From: Sipunculus nudus
Lineage: Eukaryota; Annelida; Sipuncula; Golfingiida; Sipunculidae
Direction of reading: 5' to 3'
Assembly (NCBI GenBank): GCA_026874595.1
Contig: CM049318.1
Location: 28,236,956-28,300,955, forward strand
Length of the DNA stretch: 64,000 nt
Shown here: positions 23,401-33,904 of the stretch, one piece after another
Layout of the letters: the number at the start of each line of letters is the position of its first letter
How positions within the stretch are numbered: the first letter of the stretch is position 1
Made by a program: the position numbers and the translations under genes
Notes under the pieces: generated by a model
Database searches by the model: none
What the model was told of the DNA's origin: nothing
What the model saw: the letters and a program-made list of their open reading frames with translations, nothing else

Positions 23401-23922
23401 ACCCAAATTGATTTTCGGGTCATGAGGTCAAAAGTCAAGGTCACAGGACACATCTTTAAAAAGATGTGGATGCATTTTCAGGCAAACATTTCATCTCAGA
23501 TCTTTCATCTTGCACATATAGTTCACCTGCCAAGAGAGGAAGAACACTATCAATTTTGAGGTCACAAGGTCAAAGGTGAAGGTCACAAGAGCCATCTGTC
23601 CAAAAATTAGTTTCTGGATGATAATTCCTGCTTTATTGATGTATAGATTTCACACTTGACTTGCATATGTCCCATTGGAAAAGCAAGACCCGAATTGATT
23701 CTGGGGTCATGAGGTCAAAGGTCAAGGTCACAGGACACATCTTTAAAAGGATCAAGGTCACAGGACCAACATCTTCAACAAGATTGTGGATTGTTAGATG
23801 GAAGAAACAATAAATATGCCAAGTGTCAGTATATGCTGCTAAAAATGGGGGTCTATTCTTAAAGGGGGGGGCCTACTATGTCTGGGGATACTCTGGCACC
23901 TGCGGTGCCAAGAAATGTCTAG
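20442..23922 (+). mobile_element. Large HINE-like element with 288-bp satellite core
   Basis: The 5' end TCCCCAGACAAAG follows an A and folds with TCGGGGGAT. The complement TGTCTGGGGAT recurs at 23879-23889. A perfect 7-bp-stem, 3-nt-loop hairpin (23894-23910) is followed 8 bases later by CTAG (23919-23922) and T. About ten monomers of roughly 288 bp fill the core, starting near 21019, 21309, 21597, 21885, 22173, 22461, 22750, 23037, 23325 and 23615. The ~67-codon frames repeated in both strands are by-products of the monomers. The element sits sense-oriented in intron 5 of the kinase-like gene. Confidence 0.85.
20900..23760. repeat. 288-bp tandem array with 4-monomer higher-order repeat
   Basis: Diagnostic variants recur every fourth monomer. 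The 'ggttacaggaaacctc...attgttgatgc' type is at about 21309 and 22461, the 'ttcatatcag' type at 21597 and 22750, the 'attccttctttt' type at 21885 and 23037, and the 'attcttgctttt' type at 22173 and 23325. This gives a near-identical 1.15-kb higher-order unit present twice, with older, more diverged monomers on both sides. Confidence 0.85.
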
Positions 23923-24172
23923 TTAACTAGAATGAATGTGGAAGTGTACCATGAAAAATATTGGAAAAGTACAGTAAATTCAATATCTCGGGGAAATGAT
24001 TCATTTTCACAACTATCTTATTCAAGTGATGATGGTCAAATGTAAAATTATACAGTCCACAGCTGCTGATTGGAAGATGTTAGTAAAATTTTGTTGGTAT
24101 AAAAATTATATGTGCATAACTTTCATGCCAATATTTAATAAATGATCACAGTATTGTTTGTATATTTTTTAG

Positions 24173-24271
24173 CCCCCAATGTAGCTGGGATGATGAAGGG
24201 CTCTGAACTAATAATCAAACTAATTGATTATGGTTCTTGTGACAGCCCTCAACAGAAAAATCTGGCACGAG
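24173..24271 (+). CDS. Kinase-like gene, coding exon 6: Mg-binding DYG motif
   Basis: The exon enters after TATTTTTTAG in phase 1 and leaves GAG/GTAAAA in phase 1. It completes the catalytic loop (P310-P-N312) and contains beta-8 and the metal-binding triplet (K-L-I-D328-Y-G330), a tyrosine variant of DFG, followed by the start of the activation segment (S-C-D-S-P-Q-Q-K-N-L-A-R-G). Confidence 0.88.
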
Positions 24272-24410
24272 GTAAAATACTATAACATTTTGACATGAAT
24301 CCCTGCTGGTCTGTCACAGTTTGACATACAATCACAGACAATTCAAACATTAAGCTGCACCTAACTAATCCTACCTTTTATTTGAGTCCAAAAGAAGTTT
24401 TATCCTTTTA

Positions 24411-25040
24411 AGCCCTCAGCCATTAGGCTGATTGGCTATTGTCGTCACCAAAGCTGTCGGTCTGTCCGTCTGGCGTCTGTTAACTTTTACCTTGTGAGCG
24501 GGATATCTCTAAAAGGATAAACCGTAGGAATTTTATTTCTTCGGTGAAGATGTAAATCGACAAAGTCTCAGTCATGTTGGAAGATGGATGACCTTGACCT
24601 ATTTTTCTACATTTTAGAGCTGATTATAGAAAAACACTTAGAAGCTTATTTCTCAGGAACCGTTTGGTGGATTTTCACAAAACTTACTATGATCCAGTTA
24701 CTGTAAAGTTATCAATAGAATATGCTGCCTTAATAGAATACACACCCGTTTTTGCTCTGAAATAGCACCTCATGGATGCACATGTATTACTTCTGCTGAA
24801 GTCCCTAACAGAATATGCACCTAAATAAAGCTCAAACCCCACCCCACCCACCCCAAACTCCTACTATATACAATTGAATTCACCCAAAAATCTTAGCCAG
24901 ATTGTTCTGTATTTCACATTAATAATCCCTGAAACAGTCTCTCTCAAGTTTGATTGAATGGTTCCAGTTCTGTGATTGGCTGAGTTACAGGAAGCTGAAC
25001 TTACTCATTTGGCCGAAAAAGGACACTTAAATTAACATAA
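24411..25040 (+). mobile_element. Partial hairpin-headed repeat (AGCCCTCAGCCATTAGGCTG family)
   Basis: The head AGCCCTCAGCCATTAGGCTG forms nested AGCC/GGCT stems and is followed by a GTCTGTCCGTCTGGCGTCTG stretch and a 'gatgaccttgacct' core piece, as in the Helentron-like families. Neither the 3' end nor the right boundary can be fixed. Confidence 0.45.
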
Positions 25041-25780
25041 CAGGAGCTATTACACAAGTTTTGTGCAAATGTTGGTCATATGACTCATATTTGAAAAAAA
25101 AGTTTTTTTGTGGTGCAACCTATATTGACCCGTTTTTTACAGGCAAAACCTTTTGATTTTAGCCTCTTTCAGCTTCAAGTGTTTTATAATTTTACAAAAA
25201 TTATCCTAGGGTTTTTAATTGTATAAAAATAGATTGGATTCGTTGATTTTTGGTAGAGTCATAGAACGCTGAAGTTGGTCTTGTGGCCGTTAGTAAGCCT
25301 ATTTCAAACTGATTGCCGCAGTAGTCTTCTGCAAAACTCTTGTTTCAAATTCTGTGACAATTGTACTAAAATGATTCTTTGCTGGCCGTTATTCAGGTTA
25401 ACATAAATGACTTTTGGCAGAATTATTGGACCTTCATTAAGGAAAGGACTGTGAGATACTTGGGTAAACAAAGCTTGTAGATTTATTTTGTTAACAAACT
25501 GATCCCTTTGGGTATATTTGAACAGCTGTACAGGCAACATAAATAACTGGTTCCATTTCAAGCTTATGTGTAAGATGAATCCATGAATAAAATATATCTT
25601 TATTCTGATTTGGCTTCCAATAGGCATCTGTTATTATCCAAATATTTTGAAAAAAAAATGTATGAATATGTCAGCTTGAAAAATGCATTGCAGTCAAAGT
25701 CTTTCAGTATAATGTGTAAACAGGTTTACCAACAGGCCAAGGTTGTGTCTTTGTCTATAAATAGCCATGCAGACAGAGTA

Positions 25781-27331
25781 CCGTAGATCCGCGTTTTGCC
25801 GCCGCACGTCGTCTAATGGCCGCACCCCATGTTCGTAAAATATCTGGAAGGCTCCTTCACTGGAGTAAAAAATTCCCAAAACCTTACTTAATGGCCGCAC
25901 CACATTCTAACCACGTTCCATTGCCGGGTGGGGTATGGGAACACAACGATAAAAGGTTCTTTTCTTAAACGCTAGGCTGCAGCTAGGAATGCTGCGGTAT
26001 GCTGATATGCGGTCAGGCATAACAGTTTTTGGAAACAGTTGCAACTGTGTATGTTGCTTGTCTTTGCTAATTAATTAATTTAATTAATTTGTTAAACCGC
26101 CTGATCTACCTGATTAGAAAAGATGACAATTTGTTTGGTTTATGACGACTCATCCAAGACGAATCCTAGTAGGGCCACGAAATTAATTTGACACATCACT
26201 GAATGCCGGAGAATCTTGCGCCTTTAACTTGACTTATTAAAGTTCAATGGGCCATCAAAGCATTGTATGGGACGACTGTAATTTAAACATTATTTAGACA
26301 TAATACATCGTCGGTCATTTAACAAAAAACATTTAAATAAACGACACCCGCGTCGGTGATCATATTTCCAGAAGATCTCGGGTTGTGCTGATCATAATAT
26401 ATGCAAAATGGTGTCCGAACCATCAACCGGCAAAAGATGCAACATAAAATGATTACGGAACTTCCGGGCCTTGGTGTACCTTGCGCCTTTACCCTGTCTA
26501 ATTAAACTTCAATGGGACATCAAAGCCAACGGTACTCTTTGTGATGGCTTTTATTTACATTCTATACAACATCGGTCAATTAACAACCTTGACAAAACCG
26601 TTGAATAAGCGAATCCCGCGTCGAGCCTTTACGCGTACACCCAGGGTCCTGCTGATCATAATATATGCACACTTGTGCCCGAACCGTCTGCTAGCAAAAC
26701 GTGCCATATTTAAAGATTACGGAACTAGCTGGTGAGGTTATGACCTTTGAGCGCCATCTATTGAAAATTTGATGAACGAAGAAGTATCTGAACGTGAACG
26801 CAGGTTTAATTGCCGAAGAACGTATGGTCTTTGGTTATCTTTTGTTTTACAGTTTATTTTAAAAGAAATGATATGTTCAAGAAATATCTTAAAATAATGT
26901 TTTACCGATATTGCAGCCATACTGAAATATAGGTACAACCGTTAGTCTGGAGAGAATGCATAATTTGGCGAGTGAATATCGATCTTTTATCAATCATTGC
27001 GTGAAAATTGCCGTGGTTTATGACTGACTCAGAAAAGTTTTATAATACATATAAGCCTGTTTAAAATATCAATTTTACATTTTATAAAATTAATAATGAA
27101 TAAAATTAATATACAAATATGCAGTATCATTAAATATACGTTCCCAGTATTCACTTCTTCTTCAGCCTATTATCGACCATTGCCCCTCGGCGGACCGTCG
27201 AGTCTCTTGTACATGTTTGAATTCAGCCTAACCTGCGTTTTATAGCCGCATCCCTTGTCGAGAAATATTAGTTGGGATTTTCGGCTGTAAGTCTTATTTT
27301 ATGGCCGCGGCGGCAAAACGCGGATCTACGG
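25781..27331. mobile_element. 1.55-kb TIR element, TA target site, CCGTAGATCC termini
   Basis: Perfect 25-bp inverted termini begin CCGTAGATCCGCGTTTTGCC at 25781 and end at 27331, with TA on both sides. CCGCAC boxes occur at 25802, 25820 and 25895. An internal direct duplication of about 266 bp is visible ('gcgccttta..ttcaatggg' near 26218 and 26484, then matching 'ctgatcataatatatgca' and 'gattacggaac' segments). There is no transposase frame. The TA site and repeated subterminal boxes point to a Tc1-mariner/pogo-type non-autonomous element, by inference. Confidence 0.85.
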
Positions 27332-27539
27332 TAACTATTTCAGTTTTGGCAACAGGCCAAGCTTCAATCTGTATCTGTTTATAGCTTTGGTAGACTACTA
27401 ACTTTATCAGATTAGGCAACAGGTCAAGAGTTCAGTCAATACAGCCAAGTGCAGGTCAAGAGTTTACTTAGTGCAGTAGTGGCAGCTGGCATTTGTTTCA
27501 GTTCAAATGGGGCAACTGCCTGCCTCAGCCGAGCTGGGT

Positions 27540-27950
27540 CAGCTCAGTGCACCTGACTCAAGAGAGGTTTGATGTATTGGCCTAAAATTTTGACTTGTTT
27601 ATGCATCTTTGATGGCTTTCTCATACACCAGGTTTTCACCACCTACTATGATTTGTGCATAGCGTATGTCCCTGCTTATTTCTCAGGAGGGATTTGATAT
27701 ATTTTCCTGAAATTGGGCATAATTATACATCTCAGATAGCTTTTTCATATACAATACTTGCAGGGCCACCTATATTTGTGTAGGGTTTCATAAGTCTGTG
27801 CATATAGCTCAAGAGTGGTTTGAAGTATCTGCCTGAAATTTTACATGTTCATACATCTTTTATGGCTGTGTGTTGTGTAAAATGCATGCCAGTATTTCAG
27901 CAGTGATCTTTGTGTAATTAATACTTGTACACATGTTCTTGAAAAAATAT
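27540..27950 (+). repeat. Degenerate core repeat related to the 3579-4485 element
   Basis: Three diverged 120-140 bp units of the kind 'tctcaggagggatttgatatattttcctgaaattgggcat..' are seen. They resemble 53395-53620 closely and the core halves of the element at 3579-4485 more distantly; the last 60 bases of the window also belong to this family. No termini are present. Confidence 0.5.
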
Positions 27951-28121
27951 AATCAAGTACTTTTCAAATATGGTCAAGCTTGTTATCATGGAAGCATTAA
28001 TATCCTATTGCACAAGCAGTAAGCCTGAAGGCCTTCTATAAGACTTAACCTAGATGACCGCCTAAAAAATGCAACCACTTAATCAAGGTCTCAATGGTGT
28101 TCATAGTTCATATTTATATAA

Positions 28122-28178
<57 letters not shown>
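28122..28178. repeat. (TA)n microsatellite
   Basis: Uninterrupted alternating TA of about 56 bp, 75 bp upstream of the acceptor of kinase exon 7. Assembly length may be unreliable. Confidence 0.95.
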
Positions 28179-28182
<4 letters not shown>

Positions 28183-28253
28183 GACTTAATTTTTCACTGT
28201 TTTCTGTTTACAACATGGCAGCAAAAACTCATTCTGTCACTTCATTGTTACAG

Positions 28254-28462
28254 GTCTGACTCCTGCCTATTGCCCACCAGAATATCTCAACATAATCTTA
28301 TCAAAGAGAAGAGACGGCTTCATGATGTCTCACAAAGGAGACATCTACTCCCTAGGTATAACAGCCCTGTTCTTACTAACCGGAAAACATGTGTGGGCTG
28401 ACTTAACCTCGAAACACTTGGACATGAATGATCCAAAGCAAGGAATGGAAGCGAAATTATAC
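28254..28462 (+). CDS. Kinase-like gene, coding exon 7: activation segment to helix F/G
   Basis: The exon enters after TGTTACAG in phase 1 and ends TATAC/GTAAGT in phase 0. It contains the P+1/APE region (L-T-P-A-Y-C-P-P-E352), helix F with D372 in G-D-I-Y-S-L-G, and a Lys/Asp-rich helix G region. The P-P-E form of APE is a mild departure. D372 and E352-R447 would give the standard C-lobe anchoring. Confidence 0.9.
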
Positions 28463-28557
28463 GTAAGTTTTTTTCCATTTCTGTTTCAGAAGTATGTTCA
28501 TGGCTTGTACTACATATATTTTACCATTTCAGATCACAACCTATAGGGTTTATTGTA

Positions 28558-29074
28558 TAAAAGGACATAATCAGGAGCAACATTATGTATATTCCTTCAC
28601 ACTATCAGTTCAGTTTTGCTTAATACAAAAGTTTTCCAGCAGAATCATTTAAGCACACAGGCTCATTTTCTCGCATACAGCTGTTTAACACCGTATTATG
28701 GCTCTGTGTGTTGGTAAACACAGGCATGTGTTTGTGTGTTAATACTATAATAAGGCAGCATGACTGAAGGTTCGATTTAGAGGGGCAGCATGCAGTATTT
28801 CAGCCAGGGGGAACATTATTATATTTTTTTGGCCTAGTCAGCCAGGGCATCAACTAATTGACATGTGTTGTGGCTCCAAGCTACACATGGCCCAACACAG
28901 TGTGTTTATGTTGACATCTGCAATCGCGCCCCGTCCAGTTTTTTTAAGATTTATTTACAGGAGTAAGCAAAAGGTTTCAAGGCATTATTTGGCAGGTAAA
29001 GATTTATTTTAAAGGGAAGAAGCTATTTTTTCCTGTTTACTCAACAAGCTTCATAGGTGATTGGGTCCCTTTAA
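28558..29074 (+). mobile_element. About 515-bp MITE, TTAA-type, copy A
   Basis: It opens TAAAAGGACATAATCAGGAG and closes TGATTGGGTCCCTTTAA, which are inverted copies of each other apart from a few changes. A second copy lies at 36157-36632 with the same internal order ('cagctgtttaacacc', 'ggcaggtaaagatttattttaaagggaaga'). TTAA at the ends suggests a piggyBac- or Kolobok-type target site. Confidence 0.7.
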
Positions 29075-30398
29075 TAGGACAGAATTCTGTGACTGCATCT
29101 GCACAGTAAAAGGCAGACATTTCAGACCATCTGCCATCTATTAATGTTTTATTGTAATCAGGTATTCTAGGAGTTAACAGGATTTCATGGTATGATGACT
29201 TCGTTATTGGCATGATAGGACCCAGAGTTTTCAAACCATTGTTTTCAAACCATCAGACTGGTTAACTTTTGGCAAACCTTGACATATATTTTTGAACTTT
29301 TTATTAGTTTTGCAATTTTACCATTACTGAAATTTTGTCTCTACCAGATCTCTTCATAATCCCTTTTCTAAAATGAGGTCACAGTGACCCAATTCAGTCA
29401 TGAAACTAGGCAAAACAGCATACCTGTATCAATGCTTGCATTTGGCTTCCCTATAAATATGATCAGAATTATACAAAAGTGTCTCTTCATAGTACTTACT
29501 GGTTAAGTGATGACCTTGAATTTTGTTCTTAAGGTCAAGTTCATATTATCCAGTACCTGTTTGTGTATGTATTTGTTTGCAGGGTTTAATATAAAGTCAG
29601 CGAGTTAGACATGCATTACACCACATCAGATCCTAGCCTAAAGTTCATTATTTCAAAACTTAAATTAAAAAAAGAAGGCTTACCATATGGGGATGGATAC
29701 CCTGCACGGAAGATAATGTTCTAAGTTGGTGCTTTGGTTTGAATATTAATTAAATCTGTGATATTCCTGAGAACTTTTTCATCGAAAATGATTTAAAAAA
29801 CACCCCTGAACATCATGGTATTGCTGTACTTGAATAAAAACAACGGTGGTCCCCATCCTCCCCTCTAGGCTGTATATTGATTTACTGACACCGTTCAGGA
29901 AAACGGCATGTGAGGTGGCATCATTGTCCTTACTGATATCACAACTTGCACTTGAAAGATGGTCATATCGTTACATGCTGCATCCTAGTGTCAATAAATG
30001 GGCTATAAAAAACCCGTAAATTACTCATTCCGGGGTTATTTACACTTAGATTTACACCCAAATTTAATCACTTGGATGTTCTCACAATACTAACCTATAT
30101 GATAATTTACCATAACATCTGTGATACTTTTCTTCAGATATCTAGTAGACACACACACACATGCACAGAATCGAGTGAAAGCAATAACTATCTCTCCACA
30201 CAAGGTAAATAAGCCTAGTGGAGCCCCCTTTACCTACTTATATTGTCATTTTTACTCCAACTGTTTGAAAAGTGAAACTGCTGGTCATGTAAGTTAAAAG
30301 TAAATCATTCATTAGGAAATATTTCCTGATACTCAATTTTATTTCATGTATTATTATGAAAATAAAGTTATGTTTTTATAATATATCTTGTATTTCAG

Positions 30399-30542
30399 AT
30401 GGCTAAACATCCAGAAGCCGTCCTCAGCTACCTGCCTGGGTCCTGTAGCAAAGAGTTGAAAAGTCTGATCAGCCGAATGATCTGCAAAGACTTGGATAAA
30501 AGAATAACAGCTGCTGATGCTCTCAGGGAGGACTTCTTTAAG
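30399..30542 (+). CDS. Kinase-like gene, coding exon 8: end of kinase domain
   Basis: This phase-0 exon follows GTATTTCAG. It covers helices H and I: the conserved L-D-K-R447-I-T-A-A-D-A-L motif marks the end of a kinase C-lobe, finishing R-E-D-F-F-K460. The exon is not followed by a usable GT donor in phase; the next bases are ATAAGTATAG. If read through, translation would stop five codons later. The boundary chosen here assumes an AT-AC intron. Confidence 0.82.
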
Positions 30543-32422
30543 ATAAGTATAGGTTTATAATCACATAGTGCCCAGAAATGTGAAACTTGCAAGAAATATA
30601 CACTGACAAAAATGGCAGGTTTTCAGTTTAATGGAACATAATTTTATTAAGGTTGTTTTAGGTTGTACAAAAATTGTATCACTTCAGCTTAATCACTTCA
30701 AGTCTTCATTGGCAGCAGTGCTAATTGAGAGGGACCTGGGCTACCGTTAAATCTCCACTTAAAACCGCACTTCCGATTAAAACCGCACCCAGACTTCGCC
30801 AAAATTCCAGGTGAAACACAGCGAGGGGCTCAAATACTAAGAACCCCCCTTTAAAACCGCACCAACTTTCGCTACAGAATGATTTGACAAAAGACACAAT
30901 CAAGCTATCATCTAGAAATGAACACACGTAGGTTGCGACTCGTCCATTCCTGTCCACTTTAAAATTCCTTGGGCATTTTATTTAAACATATCATAACACT
31001 TTTTTGCAGGGTCACTCAAGCATGAAGTTTGGGAAGACGTAAGGGCCGGTGAACCTCTGCCTGTTTATACAGATTTTATATTCCGTGCCGTATTCTTGTT
31101 TGCTACTGACTTGTCATTATATTTTGGAAAAAATATTCTGCTGATCCATTTCAAGTCACTGTTTATTTTAATTCTAAAAGTAATATTTTGAAATCTTAAT
31201 TTTTGATGAAAATTCCATTTTCTGGAATTACTCGGAAGATTCAAATCATTTTCATACCGGTTACTTCGGTATTATCATCGTCACATTGTACGTTGACCTG
31301 TTGACATCGCTCCATGTCACAATTTGCTGGTGCGTTTCAAAACATGGCTGGTCAACTTAACTAAATATTAAAGTAACTGAAGTTACCTTTTCGAGATACT
31401 CAGGTATAGGAAACATAACGCTTGAAAACGAGTGATTTTAAGGTAAAATTAAAGTGGCCAGTCGGGGTAAGCAAGTTTTTTTCCTGAAGAAAGTTTCCGT
31501 GTGGGGAGCCATTTTGTCAAAGCAGTGTTCGCGCAAGGCACGCTGGGACGAAATAGGTGGCTGTTCTGTTTATTACCCACCGCGTACAGCCGTTCAAAAT
31601 ATTCTTAGCAGAATGCCGGGGCATTTCAGCACATGGCGGCACTCAAACTTGATTTTAAAACGATCGTCTGCCATTGTGTGACTCTTTACGATGTCAGCTT
31701 TTTATTCATTTTACGTTTTAAACAAATAATCATTGCTAAATAATGCCGCAAATGGATTTAAAGTAGGCTTTTTTTTCAATTTTGCTTGACCATGCCCAAC
31801 AAAGTGCGCCGCTGTGTGATACAGCAGGGTTATTGTAAACGTATTATTTGGTGACAATTACCAAGATTTTATGACAATTTATATATCACACGAAAACTAA
31901 TCAGCAATATTTAATTTATAAATAACAAATAATCGTAAATAATTCATTTACACACGGCTCCCATGCATGCGAGACTGCTGCTATGAACGGCCTTTGAAAG
32001 TTGCAATATTATCGCCCACTCGCCGGCCCAAAAACGATGTCTGTCAGGAAGATATTCAGGAAACCCTTCTAGTATAAACCCCACAGTGCTTTCAGGAAAT
32101 CAACCTGATTTCAAGATTTTGAATTTCTTGATTAAACCGCGGTTTTTAGTGGAGATTTTACGGTATATATCCATTGAAGGACATTCACTGCGAATAAATA
32201 AATCATCTGTTGTAAATTTATTGCATTTTTTTTTATCATTTGTCTTTGATAACTTTTTCATTTGTGATACATATAATATGTTAACAAATTAAAAATAAAT
32301 TTCCCTCAGTGAAATTAATTGTAGTTGGGAAGAAAGGCTACGTTTGACAGCATGTTAACTACCCAAAGAAATATAATTTAATGTTACTTTCAATACTGAT
32401 GTGAGTGTTTATTTTCTTTTAC
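30543..32422 (+). other. Putative AT-AC intron
   Basis: The intron would begin ATAAGTATAG (a GTAAGT-like U2-type donor with A for G at +1) and end TTTTCTTTTAC after a pyrimidine tract. Joining at these points is phase 0 to phase 0 and keeps a single 716-codon frame. GT-AG alternatives at ATAA/GTATAG or ATAG/GTTTAT with acceptor TTTTACGAG give stops. The intron also contains the 1.42-kb TIR element. Confidence 0.6.
30744..32163. mobile_element. 1.42-kb TIR element, TA target site, CCGTTAAATC termini
   Basis: Inverted termini of 25 bp, two mismatches (CCGTTAAATCTCCACTTAAA at left; complement of the right end CCGTAAAATCTCCACTAAAA), lie between TA dinucleotides. CCGCAC boxes at 30765, 30783 and 30857 repeat the spacing seen in the element at 25781. 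No coding frame survives. Confidence 0.85.
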
Positions 32423-32558
32423 GAGGAGCTACAAATCCCACTATTCATCAGGCAGCATCGGGAGCCTCCCCAAGATCTAGGAGTACCTCCAAAGAAGTTC
32501 AAAGGAAACAGCGGGCCTGTCCCACGTTACCCTGACCAGGATCCTCAGGCTCCACATG
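32423..32558 (+). CDS. Kinase-like gene, coding exon 9 (residues 461-506)
   Basis: The exon begins GAGGAGCTAC after TTTTCTTTTAC and ends CATG/GTAAAG in phase 1. It encodes a charged helix directly after the kinase domain (E-E-L-Q-I-P-L-F-I-R), then a Pro/Lys/Gly-rich linker. The other two frames contain stops, so the frame is secure even though the acceptor is non-canonical. Confidence 0.78.
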
Positions 32559-33904
32559 GTAAAGATTACCCCTTTTCATGCTATCCCACAATGGACCTTT
32601 GCACCTACAAAGGATAGCTTTATGTTTTTGAGGTTAAAGTTTGGTGATTTCCAATTTTCTGGTTTAGGCAAGTGTTTATTTTCAGGATTTCTCCATATCA
32701 GAAACCTACACAAAGTAAACCATTATCAAATTAATTAAATATATCAAATAATATGAGGGCAAAAGCTTACTAATTGGACTAAATGATTTTTTATGGCAAT
32801 CTTTGAACATACAAGAACTATTATTATTCATACATCAATCTTTTATCTCTCAACTTGCCTTTCATAATGGGACCTCTTATCCACAAATGTTTTATTTGCA
32901 TGATATTTCTCCTTTCCATTTTGTGAACCCATAATATCTGTAGCCAGATAGGTAAAAATTTTTTCAGCTATCACCAAAAAATTGTTGAGACAAAATGATC
33001 TTGTAAACTACACAATTAGCGTCCTAGTTGACCTACTTTATTTAAGCCTGATTGATATCTTCCTTTTCACTTTTCCATACACATCAGATAATACCAATAC
33101 TTCAGCTTATATATCATGATTAATTATCCCTTTTGCTATGAGATTTTAATGTTCAAAATGAGTTGACACCATATTTTACAGACATATCAGTCATATGTAT
33201 GGCTTCAGTGTTATTTTGTGCACAATATTGCACAGAGTGAACGTGAGACCGTCTTGTAGCAGTATTTAAAGGAGCCTATTCTGATATCTGAGGTCTACTA
33301 ATTAAAGATAACCCCTTGAACCTTTCACAATAATAGGCCAGAAAACGCCAATCTCACCAAGTGCAGGCTGTTCATTTTGTTTATAAACATGTGGGGTACC
33401 CCCCCAGAGTAATCCAAACCCATTAAACAGGGACATCTGGCAGTGAGTCAGATCAACCAGAGTTTTACAAAAGGTGTTTTGCAACCAATGACCTTTCAGT
33501 TTCCTCATTTATGCAGCCTACCAACAAAGGTTACTTGATTTTTTCATTTTATAGATAAACAAGCCAAAACAACCACTACAGGGCATTATAAGAACTTTTA
33601 TAAAAGGAATTAATTACCTAGAGTTATTAATACGTATTGAGATTAAGCCAGAAATGGCATTAGTTCTATTGAAAGGTTAGGTGAATAGCTAGCTTTAAAT
33701 AGAGGCAGGCCTTTTATAATTTCCATACATCTTTTTGCTGTGATATTGTTATACTTGCCCTCAAGTCACCATATGAACCTTACAAAAAAAGAGTGGTTTG
33801 TCATGAATCAGAATTTTAAGGGAATTAACTGGTTCCTACTGAACGAAATACTTTCTGTACCTTTATTCTGAGTGTACAATTTGTTCTCTTCTGTTTCATA
33901 GCAG
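32559..33904 (+). other. Intron sequence, nothing recognised
   Basis: AT-rich, without shared repeats, TIRs or coding frames that I can support. It ends in the tandem acceptor TAG-CAG before the last coding exon. Confidence 0.5.

Noticed and set aside
20898-23559. Many 61-74-codon frames on both strands, nearly identical to each other
   Set aside because: They fall at fixed places in the 288-bp monomers and are tandem-repeat by-products, not a gene family.
20900-23760. Regular repeats suggesting a CRISPR array
   Set aside because: Monomers are 288 bp head to tail without unique spacers, and the surroundings are eukaryotic introns.
25304-25627. 107-codon minus-strand frame
   Set aside because: No domain, no splice context, composition as the AT-rich intron around it; nothing supports coding.
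28069-28401. 110-codon plus frame overlapping kinase exon 7
   Set aside because: It consists of the TA microsatellite read as Tyr-Ile plus an out-of-phase reading of the exon.
30540-32430. GT-AG interpretations of the last kinase-domain intron
   Set aside because: Donors at 30547 (GTATAG) or 30553 (GTTTAT) with the ACGAG acceptor put the next exon into frames with early stops.
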